From Apostichopus japonicus (Eukaryota > Echinodermata > Holothuroidea > Aspidochirotida > Stichopodidae): DNA of 64,000 nt. This document shows positions 26,096 through 39,274 of the stretch, piece after piece (positions within the stretch are counted from its first letter, which is position 1; each line of letters begins with the position of its first letter). Under the pieces are notes generated by a model, which searched no databases, had not been told where the DNA came from, and saw only the letters and a list, made by a program, of their open reading frames with translations. Location of the stretch: positions 4,187,264 to 4,251,263 of the forward strand of contig NC_092583.1 of assembly GCF_037975245.1 (NCBI RefSeq). The letters run 5' to 3'. A program made the translations under genes and the position numbers.

Positions 26096-26605
26096 AATTT
26101 TCACAGTGGCTATTTATGCAAAGATCTCTATGGAACGCTGTTTATTTATGCTGTTTACTTCTATGCTGTCTGTTTCATGTTGTATAGTATATCATTTTTA
26201 GACCACTCCCCAAACACGACAATGACTCATGAGGCATGAACAGCAATGGATAAGCAAAGCCCACTTTGGCTCACATTACTTGCAGTTGCAATAATATTGG
26301 TATAAAAATAATATACTAAATACTACTATGGTTATAACTAAGGCTATATGTCATAATCATATACCTAACGTTAGGTACGTGCCTGTAACTTATATATATA
26401 TCTCTTAGGTTGAAAGACTTTTGTATCTTCTGCACCGATTTTACAGATATTTGCATCATTTCTGCAATTCATTTTGTTCGTATAATCTAGCCCTACAAGA
26501 TGGGCTAGACGGTCTCTCTCCGACAATTGAGCTTGTTCTAAAGCATTAAATTCTTTGAATTTGTTTCCGTATTTTAACGTTATAAAGGTGGACAGCGCGG
26601 CCAGC

Positions 26606-26715
26606 TTCAAAGGAGACAACAACATCAAAGGAGACAACAGCATCAAAGTAGACAACAACGTTGAAGGAGACAACAGCATCAAAGGAGACAACATCAAAGG
26701 AGACCACAACATGAT
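26606..26715. repeat. 18-bp tandem repeat, about 6 copies
   Basis: Unit ATCAAAGGAGACAACAAC with substitutions and one shortened copy. It keeps frames open on both strands (SPLMLL-like on the minus strand), which explains the 150-codon frame at 26371-26823. Confidence 0.88.
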
Positions 26716-27003
26716 AAAAGACAGCATAGATGTAAACAACATAATACATTTCCCTTTTGGCGTTCCATAGATCTCAAGCACTAACCTTCGTATATGGCAA
26801 GCCATGTGGGACAAACACCGCATAATATATCTGCGTATTTATTTGAATATATAAGCGTATATATTGTTAGCCAATCATAAGGCTTAAATATATCCGTGCA
26901 TTCATTCGAATATAAACACGTATGATTTACTAGCTGATGTGGTGGCCGATGCTATAAAGAGGGTGACGAAAGACTCATTCTTCGTCGGTCGTGGAAATCG
27001 TGG

Positions 27004-27300
27004 CTAGGGTTCAAGACAGGCCTCTGGCGACAATACCTCTGGCTGTGGCATGGTGCTTTTTTGTGGCCTAGGATCCCGTACCATGTCTCCCTTGTTGTCG
27101 CAAAAGAATCCGGGAGAATGCGCAGATTGTCGGTCAATCGACCAGAAGCGTGCTAGGTGGCGTGCGTGAATCCTTGCCTTTGGCCAGAGGTGGGAACACT
27201 CTCTGCGACCGACATGCTTGCAGCCACCGTCCACTGAATACGTGGCCTGATGAGGCGCTATTCTCCTAAAATTAAATCTACGGATGCCTTTAAGAGCCAC
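27004..27300 (-). CDS. Unrecognised 98-codon open frame in a GC-richer island
   Basis: The stretch from about 26940 to 27300 is clearly richer in G+C than its surroundings. On the minus strand it is open for 98 codons, starting MALKGIRRFNFRRIAPHQAT, with Cys and His residues clustered in the middle (CKHVGRRECSHLW..). I recognise no domain, no splice partner and no promoter. It could be a small gene, a worn exon, an element fragment or chance. The plus strand has a weak polymerase-III-like B-box (GGGTTCAAGAC near 27007). Confidence 0.2.
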   Translation of the reverse strand: MALKGIRRFNFRRIAPHQATYSVDGGCKHVGRRECSHLWPKARIHARHLARFWSIDRQSAHSPGFFCDNKGDMVRDPRPQKSTMPQPEVLSPEACLEP

Positions 27301-27309
27301 ATAATTATT

Positions 27310-30300
27310 TTATATTAAAAAACACCCTGTTTCAAACTAGCGCCATCGAATTCCTCAAAGGCCGTTTTTCTTTTATTCTTGTCACTCTAAAAGTGGAATG
27401 AATTTCATTTTAATGGATATTTGTGGTAAGCCAAGCAAAACATCAGTCATGCGGTTCACAAGGGTTTGCAGGAACTTAATTAAACTGATCGTTTGACGTA
27501 TATGTGTTGGCAAAGATTTTCACAACCTACACCAAAACAGACATTATATTCGTTGCAATGCCAGAGACATACAAACGAGCAAGACCATGAGATAAAATGT
27601 TAATATACATAGAATTCAATCTATTTCACTTTTGCAAGAAAACCAAAGTATACCATTGTCAATATGGTCCCATTCTAAGCCACAAATTCTCATACCGATA
27701 GTATAGGTAGATTCGGAAACTGAGTGATTCTTAAGAACTTTGTTTGAGATTCACAAATAATATACCCCGTATTGTGGTTTGATTACTTCAGGAACAAAAT
27801 TAACTTTGATATGCCGTGGACCATTAAAAACCACAGCTCTCAGACTACCAAGGGTTGTATTCCTATAGCACATTTACTTATATTTTGTTTATGTTTTGGA
27901 ATAACCGTTTAAACAGTTGAGGTTCAGTAGTTAAAGTGACTGGACCTTTTAATTTAGTACACAGCCCATCAGACTAGTTCCTCGGTTGCACTACAAAACT
28001 CACAAATGATGATTATATGGTCTCAAATGACATGTTTATAATTTATTAAAAATTTGGTAAGAACAAATGGTGTTGAATGCCATCCAAGGGTGCTCTGTTG
28101 CTTATATAATATTTAACAAACATATTCTGGTTGACCTCAAAAACAACGGATTAACATTAACTATAAGAACTATGAGGAGCCGACGTCACCATCAAGTTAG
28201 CCTAAACGAATATTCCAGAAAATAAGTATATTATACGATACATATTTTGAAAAATACTGAAATAGCTACAGAAACATTATTGGAACTCAAAGTTGTCTGT
28301 TTTCTTTGTATTATAAAATATCAAGACTAAAATTCTGCCTTATTCATTATTTAATTATTTAAGTGAGTTATCAAGTAACAACAAAATATATCTGTCGATC
28401 ATTCTACCATGATTGAATACCGGGGATACTTTTTAAGAAATGTCACTCAGGAAAGAACCTGGGCACGAAAATCAAACTACCGAACGTCTCATCCGCTCTC
28501 AATTCACCAGTCCACTTGCATCGAGACTGTGACTGTGTGATCATCGCCAGGTGGGTATAACCATTCCCCTCGAAAGGGAACATATACTACACTTCGGGGA
28601 TGTCTTCAACTCTTCGGCCAGTCTGTTCGTTGTACACGTTTCAGGATAAAACTATATAGTTTCATCTCGGAAGAATGCTATTCGATTCCTTGTTCTTTAT
28701 TCTATTTGTTTTACAAGTCAATGGACTACATTCTGATGAACAATGAACAGATGAAGAAAACTGCCATTACTGGAATACCAAGTAGTCCTCGTTATGTCCA
28801 ACAGGTAACACACTAATGGACTTTATCGATACTCATTGACGAACCACATCTTTATTCGAAACAAGTTTATAACAATAGAAAGAGAGATTAATGCTATTCA
28901 GGTGGTGCATTTGCTTTCATATTACTGAAACCTGTACGACAAGATGTTTACGCTATGTGGGCAGTCCAGAATTCACAGTGAACGTTCAGCGTTTCAATCG
29001 GCTTCCGGTAACACGTATCAATCATTCAATTGATGACTATATAACGACGAAAAGACAATAAGCATATATGGACATTAATATCCTCTTACTTGAGGTACAT
29101 ATGCGAGGCACATTTGCATCCATTAGTTATCATTGCTGAAAAATAAACTTTGCTAGCATTTTCTATTCGCAATCTGGGAAATCAAACTCGACCTCTTCAG
29201 GAAACTTAACGTCCCTGCAAAAGCTCCGTGTAATGGTTTACCCTCGGTAGGATCAGGGACGATTATATAACAAAATCCATTTCATGGGTTCCAAATGAGA
29301 AAGTAGAAGAATCTAAATTAAATACATTGACAATTCGTTACTTTGTTAGTGGATAGATCCAGTTATGTTTTTGTATTACGTTTGTTTGGTAAAAGTAACG
29401 CAAACCAGGTCACAAAGTCGTTCCAAGAGGTACCATTATCTGGCAACAGCACTAAAAGCCAATGGCGTGCGCAAGGAGGGAGGCGGCAATGCCCCCTCCT
29501 TCACATGATCCTTCGTTCGCATCTGGCTGTTTCCATAAATTTCAGCCTCCTATACATAATTCGCAACTTCTAGGCATCTTTTAATGCTTGTATACAATAT
29601 AATTTTCTAATAATATCTGTACATACCCTTCTTAGAAGAGTATTAGTTAAGGTAGCAGAAGCACACCCGACAATCATCAGGTGTCTATGTGATAGAGATG
29701 AACGACATACCTCCAAAAGGTAAGAACATGTTTATTCCACCCTGCAGGGAAATAGCAACTTAAAAATTCTTTGACAGACAAAGGTGATGGCTTGAACAAA
29801 TAAAAATATTACAGACCGGTTCTCATTTGCATTGATTTTTATAGACTTATTATTTATTGCAGTACCTATTTTCCGTTATAAAGTTGGGATTCCCAAAATA
29901 ATGGTGGATCGAACATGTTGAATTTCTGAGCATGTACCTAATAAGTTATGCTTTCAATGTTTTCAGTGTCAAGTGTGTAATTCCAGCTTGAAAATGGAAA
30001 AGGGGGAAATGAAAAGAGAAGAAAAAGAAGAATATAGCTAAGGGAATATCCATGTTTTCACCTCCTGGCAACACTTTGTCATCATGACCTGAAAAAATGA
30101 CACATTCACGACACAATTTTCTATCCTGATATCTGCCAAACATCTCGATTTATCCCTTGAAATTGTAACGTTTTAAAGTTCAACAGACTATTTTAATCTC
30201 AAAATATCAACTTTCCTTGAAAACTCGGGATAATTATATAATTAGGTGGTACTCTATAAAGTAGGAGAGTGTATGAGGGTGTAACAAAAGGTAAATAAAC

Positions 30301-30690
30301 TGTTGATAACCAGGGAGAACCGGAACATATTAGTTATTCCTTGTGCTATTTTTATGTGCTATATCTCAAAAGATAGCCTAGGGTGCCCTGATGAAATCTG
30401 AAAGGGCCCACTCTCAAATGTTCACACAGCCCCCGCCCGTGGGGGTGGGGAGGGGTAAAATTGAGATTAGTATGGCATGGTGGGTATCAAATGAAAGGAA
30501 ATGCTACTAGGAATTCATATTTTACAATACTGAGAGGGGCATCCAAATGCTCTCATATTCACCATGAATTAGGGAACCCAGAGAAAGGTCAAAATGGTAT
30601 TTCATATAATATATTAATTACATAGATATTAGATATGACTATCAAATGAAAGGAAAAAACCACAAGGAATATTAATCTACGTGTTACTAT
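27310..30690. other. Long intergenic stretch, no gene seen
   Basis: AT-rich with no credible coding region. Near 29459 CAATGGCGTGCGCAAGGAGG looks like a lone transposon terminus without a partner. Confidence 0.5.
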
Positions 30691-30694
30691 GCTG

Positions 30695-31027
30695 CAAGGG
30701 CGTAGGAACCGGAGGGGCTGGGGGCGCCAGCCCCCCAGTGAAAAATATGGAGGGGCGGAAGTATCATTCCGCCCCCCCCCCCGCTTCGCAAGTTAGAAAA
30801 CCCCTTTTTCATTTCCAAATGAGAAAAATATCTCATTTGGAGCTCCAAAAGTTTTTACAAAATGGAGTGGGTGTTGAAGTGTGCTACATTGCACCACATT
30901 GCATCTGAGGCCACCTGGAAATGCCAAAAAAATCCAAAGGGGAGGGGACACCCCTCCCATTAGACCCCTCCCCCAGGCCGGCCATCAGTCTTCAGCCCCC
31001 ACTTAAAAGTGCCTTCCTACGCCACTG
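30695..31027. mobile_element. hAT-like MITE (family A), 333 bp
   Basis: Left end CAAGGGCGTAGGAACC, right end CCTTCCTACGCCACTG. Both flanks read CTATGCTG (30687-30694, 31028-31035), a perfect 8-bp target duplication. It aligns with 908-1265 over its whole length apart from small deletions, and carries the hairpin GGGGCTGG/CCAGCCCC inside the left end. Confidence 0.93.
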
Positions 31028-31586
31028 CTATGCTGAAGAGCTGAACCTTTACCGAAAGTATTAATCTATACCCACTATTGGCTAGCTTGGGCAAGGGGAT
31101 TGAAGGGGTATGAAAGGAAGGCATAATGGGTATCAAATAATAGGACATAACATTAGGAATACATTCTCATAAGAATAAAAGTGATACTCCCAAACTTTGT
31201 CACATATGCTCACTTTTAGGATGCGGGTTGGGGGGGGGGTGGTGGAAAACTCAGCCAGTTTGCATATATGTAGTCAATTTTTTGAAAATAAATGGGGTAA
31301 GGGAAGCCTGTGTCATTCTGAGAGCCTCCAATGAGAAGCATAGGTATATTCAGACAAAATCGGACCCCAAGTCAGAAAAGATGTTCAGTACAATGCCAAT
31401 AAGACAATGTAGGTGAAATATGTGACTGTTTCTCTATGAAATACATGTTAATAAGCCACACAATGGGTTTGCATCACTTTAAGTAAATCACATTTGACTT
31501 CAGTTTACCTCTTATTTATTTTGCAATGTAGGTTTATCCCTCTTTATACTTCATTTTCATCCATGTATGCTAGCACATCAATATCG

Positions 31587-32436
31587 TCATTTTACAACTA
31601 TGTCCATCAAATCAAGTTCATCTATATCGGTGATATCACTTCCTTCATCTGAACTGTCTTCTTCCCACAGATCTTCAATTCCGTCTTTCGAGTCATTAAC
31701 AATCCTACTGCAGGTGTGCTGTTTTGCTTTGCATCCACACAGAACAGTACATGGTACATTAGCTGAACTACATTTGCATCTTGCTTTTTGCACAACACAG
31801 AAGGTAATCCTTTGAGCTCGGACTGGGAAGGCTGGTTGTATTGATGTTATAGGTTCCAGGACAGCATTTTCATTGATTTTCCAGCCCATGGTTTGAACTG
31901 CAGGTAGTTCAGGCTGTGGTAGATGTGCATTCAAGTTCATGACCAATGAGGACAAAAGTGCTCTCTTTAAATGGTGCATAAAACTATCTTCAGTGGGCAA
32001 CAGACCATGAATGTCCCTTTTGGTAGTTGTTGTGAATTGGTGAATTCGGTAGCTCCTCTAAGAATCAAACTTGCAACCCTCGGCTCCTTGACAAAGAAGT
32101 TGACGAGCTTCTTGAACCAATGTGTCTGTGATTTAACCACAACCTTGTTCTCCGTAACTTGCCAAGTATGCTGCATTCTATGACCTTCCTAGCCTCCAAA
32201 AACTTCTTTCCCCCAACATTTCGTATCTAACTGACATCATCTATTCCTGAAAGCGCATGGAGAATTGGCTGCAGCTTACAATCGACTTCCCATAGTGCTT
32301 CAGCAATTGTATGCGATAAATGTTTGCAATGGAATGCAATAAAAGTATACTCAGATGAAAGATAAATACTGAAATAGGGTGTAATTTTAATATCAAAGAT
32401 GTTGAAATACTGTATTTGATAAATGAATGCAACCAA
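31587..32436 (-). pseudogene. Degraded transposon-type gene, C-terminal part
   Basis: Minus-strand frames in order. The first is LHALSGIDDVS followed by GGKKFLEARK (32290-32190), like the HALSGCD..GIGKKKAL block of a family common in cnidarian and echinoderm genomes. Next comes HWFKKLVNFFVKEPRVASL..LPKGTF (32125-32020). After a shift comes EDSFMHHLKRALLSSLVM..GWKINENAVL, then a cysteine block CKCSSANVPCTVLCGCKAKQ and an acidic tail ending at 31587. The order and spacing match that family, whose members are repeat-borne and have no settled name. Frameshifts near 32010 and 32190 show it is dead or badly worn. Assignment is from pattern memory only. Confidence 0.5.
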
Positions 32437-32888
32437 TTACAACATAAGGTTTATTTTCCCTATACCCCAGCACAAAATATGATGTTTGCGACCCTCTGGT
32501 GGGGACTGTGTGTGATTTTGGAAGTTAGCCCATATATAGAGAGAAGATGCCAGTTGTTACATAGTCTTCAAAAATGTGAGTGAGACAAAAATAGCAGGAA
32601 CACCCAATTTTTCTGGTTGAATGATTTCAGTGTTTTCCTCAAACTTTCGACCTTTTATAGAAAGTTTTCAGGAAAAAGCCAAACCTTCCACGGACTTTCG
32701 TAGGCCTAAGACAAAACACAAAATGAAAATTTGACGGTTAGCTAGCTGTTAATTTCCTCGTAGAAATGAAACCGGGCATTGCTTTTACGTCGGTATACCA
32801 ATGTGCTATGCAGTGATATTTAAGTGTTACGTTGACTCGAATTTTCAATGATTACAACAGCCTGGGTTATTGTTATACATGTTTAGAC

Positions 32889-32955
32889 ATGGCAAAACAA
32901 AAAGTGACGGATAAATCCAAACGGCAGCTCCCCTTCTCCGTCGGACCTGTAGAAG
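32889..32955 (+). CDS. Candidate orphan first coding exon
   Basis: ATG in a strong context (GACATGG) opens MAKQKVTDKSKRQLPFSVGP followed by VEG, and a donor GTAAAT follows at 32956, giving 67 nt and phase 1. The short stretch is GC-richer than its surroundings and uses codons unlike the flanking AT-rich DNA. I could not find a second exon downstream in the window, and do not recognise the peptide. It may be a real first exon with a long intron, or chance. Confidence 0.3.
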
Positions 32956-32999
32956 GTAAATAACCGGCACGCGATTATAGTAGGCAATAGAATTGGTCA

Positions 33000-34330
33000 A
33001 ACTCGTGCAGAAAAGTGTGCTGCAAAGTCATTACTATAAAACGGAAATGCTTCGAACGCTTGAGCTTTTGTGATGGATGTTATGTTTTCGTGTTCACGAT
33101 CCACACGCTTATGGTTGTCTGAATAATTCTTGTGTCACATCTTGGTTCATTCGGCTCCTTTAGTTTCAACCTCCAACGACTGTGTTTAGTACATTGGCTC
33201 TATACAAATCGCCAATACACACGCTTTGTCTTTATCATTGATTACTTGCAGTAAGTTTTATAAACCTTACACACACATGTATCATCGATGATAGATGCCA
33301 TTCATTTTATCCCGACGATTTGAGCAAATAGCACGTAGGCACTGTCTGTCTACCCACCTCATGTCTATAAACTTGATAAAAACAAATAAAACACGCCGAG
33401 CTTTATAATTCGATCTAATTCCATTGTATCTGCAGAACAGACATTCTAGCTGAAGTAAAAGATTAAAGATCAGGTTGTAAATGCTGTCAACTTTTGCCCT
33501 AAAAAAATCCCGAAAAGCATGATTTTATTAAATTTTAGACGAGTATTTCGTACAAAAAGAAAATGTAGAGGCTCCGACACTATTCCGCAAATCTATAAAT
33601 AGTATTGTAAGGGAGAAGAATCTGAGGGGTGGACAGCCTATATGAAATATCACAATCACATCTGCCTCAAATGTTTGACCAATTAACATAGTGTCTATAC
33701 AATTCAAATCAGTGGTTTAGAGGTAGTTTGCATCTAATATGTTTATTTATTTTAAAATTTGTTTAAAATCATTATTGGCAGGATGTATAGTTCTCTATAT
33801 GTGATTAAATTATTTTATATTTATTTGAGAAGAGGAGAAGGCAATAATTGAAAAAAAATCAATTATTGGTTTAGGTTTTTGTGATGTGATGGAAGTGGTG
33901 GTAATTAATATGTTTAGTATCCTAACATTTAACCAAACTACATGGCAAGTCCCATGTTCTTTATCCTCCCGGTATAGCCAGGATTGCCACATGGAACATG
34001 TACCCCCCTCCCACCCCCCTCCCCCATGCAAACTGTTGTGCCTCCCATCTGTCCCATCATCATGTACAACAATTCACAGTTGATATTATTCTACCTCTGC
34101 TTGAATTGTTCCTGTCTCTCCTTGCAATGCTGCCCATTAAACTCACAGAATTCTTGGCTACGGAGTCCCGTCCCGTCAAACGACAGTAACAAATTGGGGA
34201 AACCCACACTGGTTAAAAGTATGCTACCACTTCACGCAAGTACGTAATACTACCAAATCTACAATGCCATTCCACGGGGCTCAAATAACAATTTTTGCAT
34301 ATGACAAATAAAGTGTTATTAAGTTTAGAG
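33000..34330. other. Intergenic sequence, no gene seen
   Basis: AT-rich with a C-rich patch (CCCCCCTCCCACCCCCCTCC) near 34005. No coding region supported. Confidence 0.5.
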
Positions 34331-34334
34331 ATTA

Positions 34335-34541
34335 TCCGCCCAGACGATCATCCGCCTTGACGACTAAACCCAGACGATCATCCGCCCAGACGACCACCCG
34401 CCCAGACGACCACCCGCCCAGACGACCACCCGCCCAGACGACCACCCGCCCAGACGACCACCCGCCCAGACGACCACCCGCCCAGACGACCACCCGCCCA
34501 GACGACCACCCGCCCAGACGACCACCCGCCCAGACGACCAA
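34335..34541. repeat. 16-bp minisatellite
   Basis: Unit CGCCCAGACGACCACC, about ten perfect copies from 34383 to 34541 after two or three diverged ones. Because 16 is not a multiple of 3, each frame cycles through all phases and stays open on both strands, which creates several 60-70 codon artefact frames. Confidence 0.97.
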
Positions 34542-35045
34542 GAAAGGATTTTAGTGTCAGTGGTTGCATCCATCACTAAGTTAGCGCTGTACCGACGGTG
34601 TGTATGTATACATATAGGCTCAGTAAATTAGTCTTATTATAGTCTTATGTCAATGTGTGTTAGGCTACGGCTTTTTTAAGGGAGTTAGTCCAGACATGCC
34701 ATGGCAAGGTTTGCGAATATAAAGTACCACGTGACGGGCCATGACACGTGCCATGGTCTCAAAAGAAACCGTATACCTTCAATGTGATTGGTTGATTAAA
34801 TACTGGGATAGGCCTATATTCGATTTAATACGGGGAGATATACTTGGGGTTTATAATACTGGGATATATTTTATCTAATAATGGGATATGTTCGGTTTAG
34901 TACTGTGATATGTTCTATTTAATACTGGGATGTATTAATGTTACTATAATTTGATTGAGTTAACAGCAATACTGATTTTGTCCAACGCGGCTTGCCATAG
35001 GCGAAAACAACGCCTGCCATTGTCTTACACAAGTGTCGCCATGTC

Positions 35046-36682
35046 CAGCGACGTAGCCAGGAATTTGAAAGGGGGGAGCACTTTTTGCGATTGATGTGGA
35101 TTTTCAAAGTTGTAGGCACGACTATCTGAGCGGAGCGCCACCATCAGTTGGCGCGGAGCGTACAAGAAAATTTTTGGATTTACAAACCCCCCAGATGGCC
35201 GGAAACGGCCCTTCCCGAGTGTTCATTCTGGTTCCCTGGCCTCTTGCTATCTTGAGACACCTCATTCAATATCACTTTTAAACCCAAAAAACAAATGAGT
35301 TAAAATAGTACGTAATTCAATACTACATAATGTATTTAAAATTAGCAAGGTACATGTACAGAGTAGTCTTACGTTTCAACTTCTGATACTTATAGATACA
35401 AAGATAGGCCTGAAACGTCTTTGATATAACTATAGCCAGTAATTGTCTTTGATACAACTGTAGCTATTAAATGTTTAAAAGCACACTCTCAGCTAGGAAA
35501 TTTTTAGAGGGCGGGCCAATTTCATATGTTTCGATGGTTCACCGTTAATCACGTGACACGGTATTTGTAATATACTGCCAGTGTACAGTGTACCCTGTAT
35601 GAAAATATACGTAATATATAGCCTAATAAGAGAAGGCGAGAGGTATCCGATGATTGCAATCTGACGCAAATTTCTCAACTGTTTTCTCAACTGAAATATT
35701 ATCTGCGTAAACGGGTTCTTAACTACATGTTAAAAAACAAACTTTTCGGCGGGTAGAGTGTTGAATGAAACGGCACGCGATAGAAATGACAGCCTAGATG
35801 ACAGAAGAATAGGTCACCTAATTTAGCCATATTCTTGCTACGTTCATTTCAATAGTTTTTCCTGTCTATAGACTCTTAAACTCGTCCAGCAAGCTTATCG
35901 ATTTGAATTATGGGTGTTTTTAAAAAATATAACTTGGCCAAAAAAATGTAGGCCCGGGCCTACAGTGCTACATACTGGCTACGCCCCTGATCATATGATA
36001 TCATAATCAGCAGATTTTGTTTCCTGTTTGAATTCTTTTACATGTTCTTTTACATAATATATCAGAAAGACAAACATAGTGCTCTTTTACAATTTTTTTC
36101 CAGTAGGATGATTCTTGTTTATTGTCCAATGTCTGGACTTTAATACATTTGACGAACGTAACTGATGGACAATATAAACTTTCATATTTTGTAATAATGC
36201 CAGATATGCAGTGGCCTAAAAACAAATATCGTTATCGCAGTGTATTAGCAGTGTAATAATTATTACAGGAAGTGCGTATCACGTACGATTGCTAGCTTAG
36301 CTTCATAACATGCTGTTCGTGCAACACCTTAGGACGACTCATTGAACGAACGTTGTCGACGTTGTTGTGAATACAGTTCGTGACATTCCATAGAGTGCGG
36401 TTAGGTAGGCAATATGTATTTTATTACACAGTGGCCAACTGTAGGCTTGTAATTGGCTATAAGCTAAATTTAGCTAATTGCATCTGCCAAACTAAGTAAG
36501 TAGTTGAATCAGTAGGCGTGAATGTTACTACGGTTACAATCGAGTTAACGGAGCTGACGAGTATTCAAGATCAAAAGAGCACTGACAAAATACCATGCTA
36601 AAAAACGACAGTTTAAAAAAAAATCGACACTGAAAGGGGGGGGAGCGGTCGCTCCCCCTGCTCCCCCCTGGCTACGTCCCTG
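35046..36682. mobile_element. hAT-like TIR element (family F), 1637 bp
   Basis: Left end CAGCGACGTAGCCAGG and right end CCTGGCTACGTCCCTG are inverted repeats with one mismatch. Both flanks read GCCATGTC (35038-35045, 36683-36690), a perfect 8-bp target duplication. The shared core starts about 75 bp inside the left end. A stem GGGGAGCG/CGCTCCCC lies near the right end. A stray right-type terminus CTGGCTACGCCCCTG at 35976-35990 shows a second element piece within. No transposase was seen. Confidence 0.93.
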
Positions 36683-36690
36683 GCCATGTC

Positions 36691-39266
36691 CGGATTTGTA
36701 ATGCCACGGGGCTCGGCACGAGCACGTTCATTCTTTATTACGAACTTGTAAAGATTTGGTTACGATATATAATACCTGGACAAAATTGATCATGGAAATG
36801 GTATGTAATCTGAGCAGCTAAAGAAATATAACTACAATTAATATATAAAGGTCAACTTCACAAGATTTTTTTTCTCCTCAACATATTACCAAGAAAAGGA
36901 TGTAAATCACACCACCCTCACATTTGAACATCCGCCAGTGTCCACCAGTGCACCACAAATATAGCACAATTAATGAAGGTCATCCTATACTACCTCAAAA
37001 TTGTTAACTTGCCAAATATCGTCAACACGTTATAAAACTATTTTCCTGAATCTTTCTGAACATTCAAATTTACATGTGAAAGTGAGAGAGCCTTGCGTGT
37101 CGATTCTAGTAGGATATTGTTCAGAGGCTAAATGAAACGAACTTAACCGAAGACGATCACAATAGTGACGGGGGCGTGGCCGCGGGCGGGCGGGGGGGGG
37201 GGAGGGGTTGGTTGTTGACAAGTATGATCGAGAAATAAAATGAAGCATATTAGTAATTAACAGAGGAGGATAGAGTCGTTGTTAAGAAGACAAGCAAATC
37301 AATTTTCAGACTGGAAGCGTAAAACTAAATATAGAAACAAGAAACTCTGGTGTTAGCCAGAGGGGGAGAAAGCTGACTTCACTGGGAGGGTGGGACAGCC
37401 TGGCAATACCACCCCCCCCCTCCCAGGAGTACCTAGACATTAAGAGATGCAGATGGACAGATAGTTAAGTTGGACAATTAAATGAGCCATGGATATAGCA
37501 AAAATAGATTCAACAAAGGAGAGGTAAGAGTGATGAGAGGATAATGGGCAGTAAAAATGGTAGCGCTCCTCCCCTCTCTAGATGGGGGGGGGGGGTCTCT
37601 CCAGGGACAATGTTTGCTCTATGCGGCACAGCAGTATAGGACAAAGCGGTCTTCCTACAACATGCTAGGTGTGTTAAAACAAGTCTTCGAAGACACTGAT
37701 AAGCTTGTTGGCAATAAGGTATGGTTGTTGAAATTTGAGCTTGGCGGCCATATCGATTTACTTTCAAGGATTGACAAAAGTAGATTTCCTTTCAAGTGTC
37801 AATTACATTCAAGGTTGTTGCATGGACAATCACCACGAGGAAGATGTTGGGGGGGGCACCCACAATAAATATTATACAGAATGCCCTGTTTTAAGCACTG
37901 ACGTGACGACCTTTTCTTCCCCTGAACAACTTTGGTTCACAACCATTGAAACGTTATATCCACAACATTTCAGCAAATTTGGACAAAAGCTCTGGGAGGA
38001 GTAGCATTTTATTACGTATTCAGAAAGTGACCTCTCGTCACATCCAATGACTTTCAAATTTATAAAATATGATCCCGTGTATGAAAACTAACATAAAGCT
38101 ATTAGGAAATTTCAGCCAAATCGAATGAAATATGACGAAATGGTAGCCATTCAAACACGGTGCAAAAAGTGAAAGAATTTCGGAAAAACTCTCTTCAAAT
38201 TATAGCTGAGCTAAAAATGTATACAATTTTTCCTTCATTTGTTATTGTAGTGCGCTTGCGCTCTACAATAGTGGGATTTATAACAGTCCTGTTCAATCAT
38301 CTGCTTGACTGATCGGTGAACTTTCAATGGAGCTTGGCATACATTCTGAAGGTATTTCAATTGCACAGGTTCGTTTTTACGCACTAAATCTGTAGCGGAT
38401 CAGTGTTGACTCTATGTACGCAAAGAAAAATATATCACTTTGAGAACTGACATACTACTCCAAAACAGTAAGCCTAATTCAATACTATGGTTCAACATCC
38501 TCGAATCAAAACAAGATAGATAACATTTGAACAAATTCGAGTTGACAAGCCCAATCATAACAGGCAACTATTAATCATATTAATCCGGTTTTTCTTAATT
38601 GGTTATACTTGGTGATCTCAGCCACGTCAACCTAGTCCGTAATGACATGCATGGCATTATATACTACACAGCTTGCTGCTCCGTACGTATAGAGTTGGCC
38701 GTGTATGGCGTATTATACGTGCATTGGGATGCTGAGAAACCAGCGCCTATTTTTATGCAAATAAATTTGTTCTAGTTTGGGGGAGGGTGCTTGCTTGCTG
38801 AAGTGCCAAAGCTCGTAAGCAACTAGCATATCATTTTACTTCCTAGCCAACTGTGGGGCAATGTTGTTGAGCTTTCAAGTTGTTTACCAGAGAGCCTGTT
38901 CTGCTATGTCATAATCGTATAGTACAGGCTGCACACCTCTATATGTATACTCCAATGTAATGATGATGCTGATCAATATATCATATTTTCCGAGTAAACG
39001 TTATCTGGGGACTTGAAGACAAGTGTTAACGGGGGTATGCATTCTTCCGCTCCCTCAATATAGTTTGCTTAAAATTAACATTTGATCGCCCGAACAAGTT
39101 TCATACTAGTTGTGTACAAATTTAAAGGTCACCTGGAAAAATAGAAAGTTTCATTGTACTATTCAAATGGACCTTGACCTTTAGTTGTTATGGAATTTTA
39201 GAAAAACTATAATTGAAATCAGCTCATCATGATGCATTGAAAGTTTGGTCATGTTCTGTACTTATT
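36691..39266. other. Intergenic sequence, no gene seen
   Basis: Several G- or C-runs (37185-37205, 37408-37424, 37584-37596) but no coding region that I can support. The 103-codon frame at 37557 crosses a poly-G run and shows no domain. Confidence 0.5.
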
Positions 39267-39274
39267 AATGGCAT

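Noticed and set aside
28545-28565. GCCAGGTGGGTAT as the inverse of a U1 snRNA 5' end
   Set aside because: Two mismatches in the core and no match to the rest of the RNA.
34332-34576. Several 60-70 codon frames rich in Trp-Ala-Gly-Gly-Arg or Pro-Asp-Asp-His
   Set aside because: All come from the 16-bp minisatellite.
37557-37868. 103-codon plus-strand frame
   Set aside because: Crosses a poly-G run, no domain, overlapping frames equally open.
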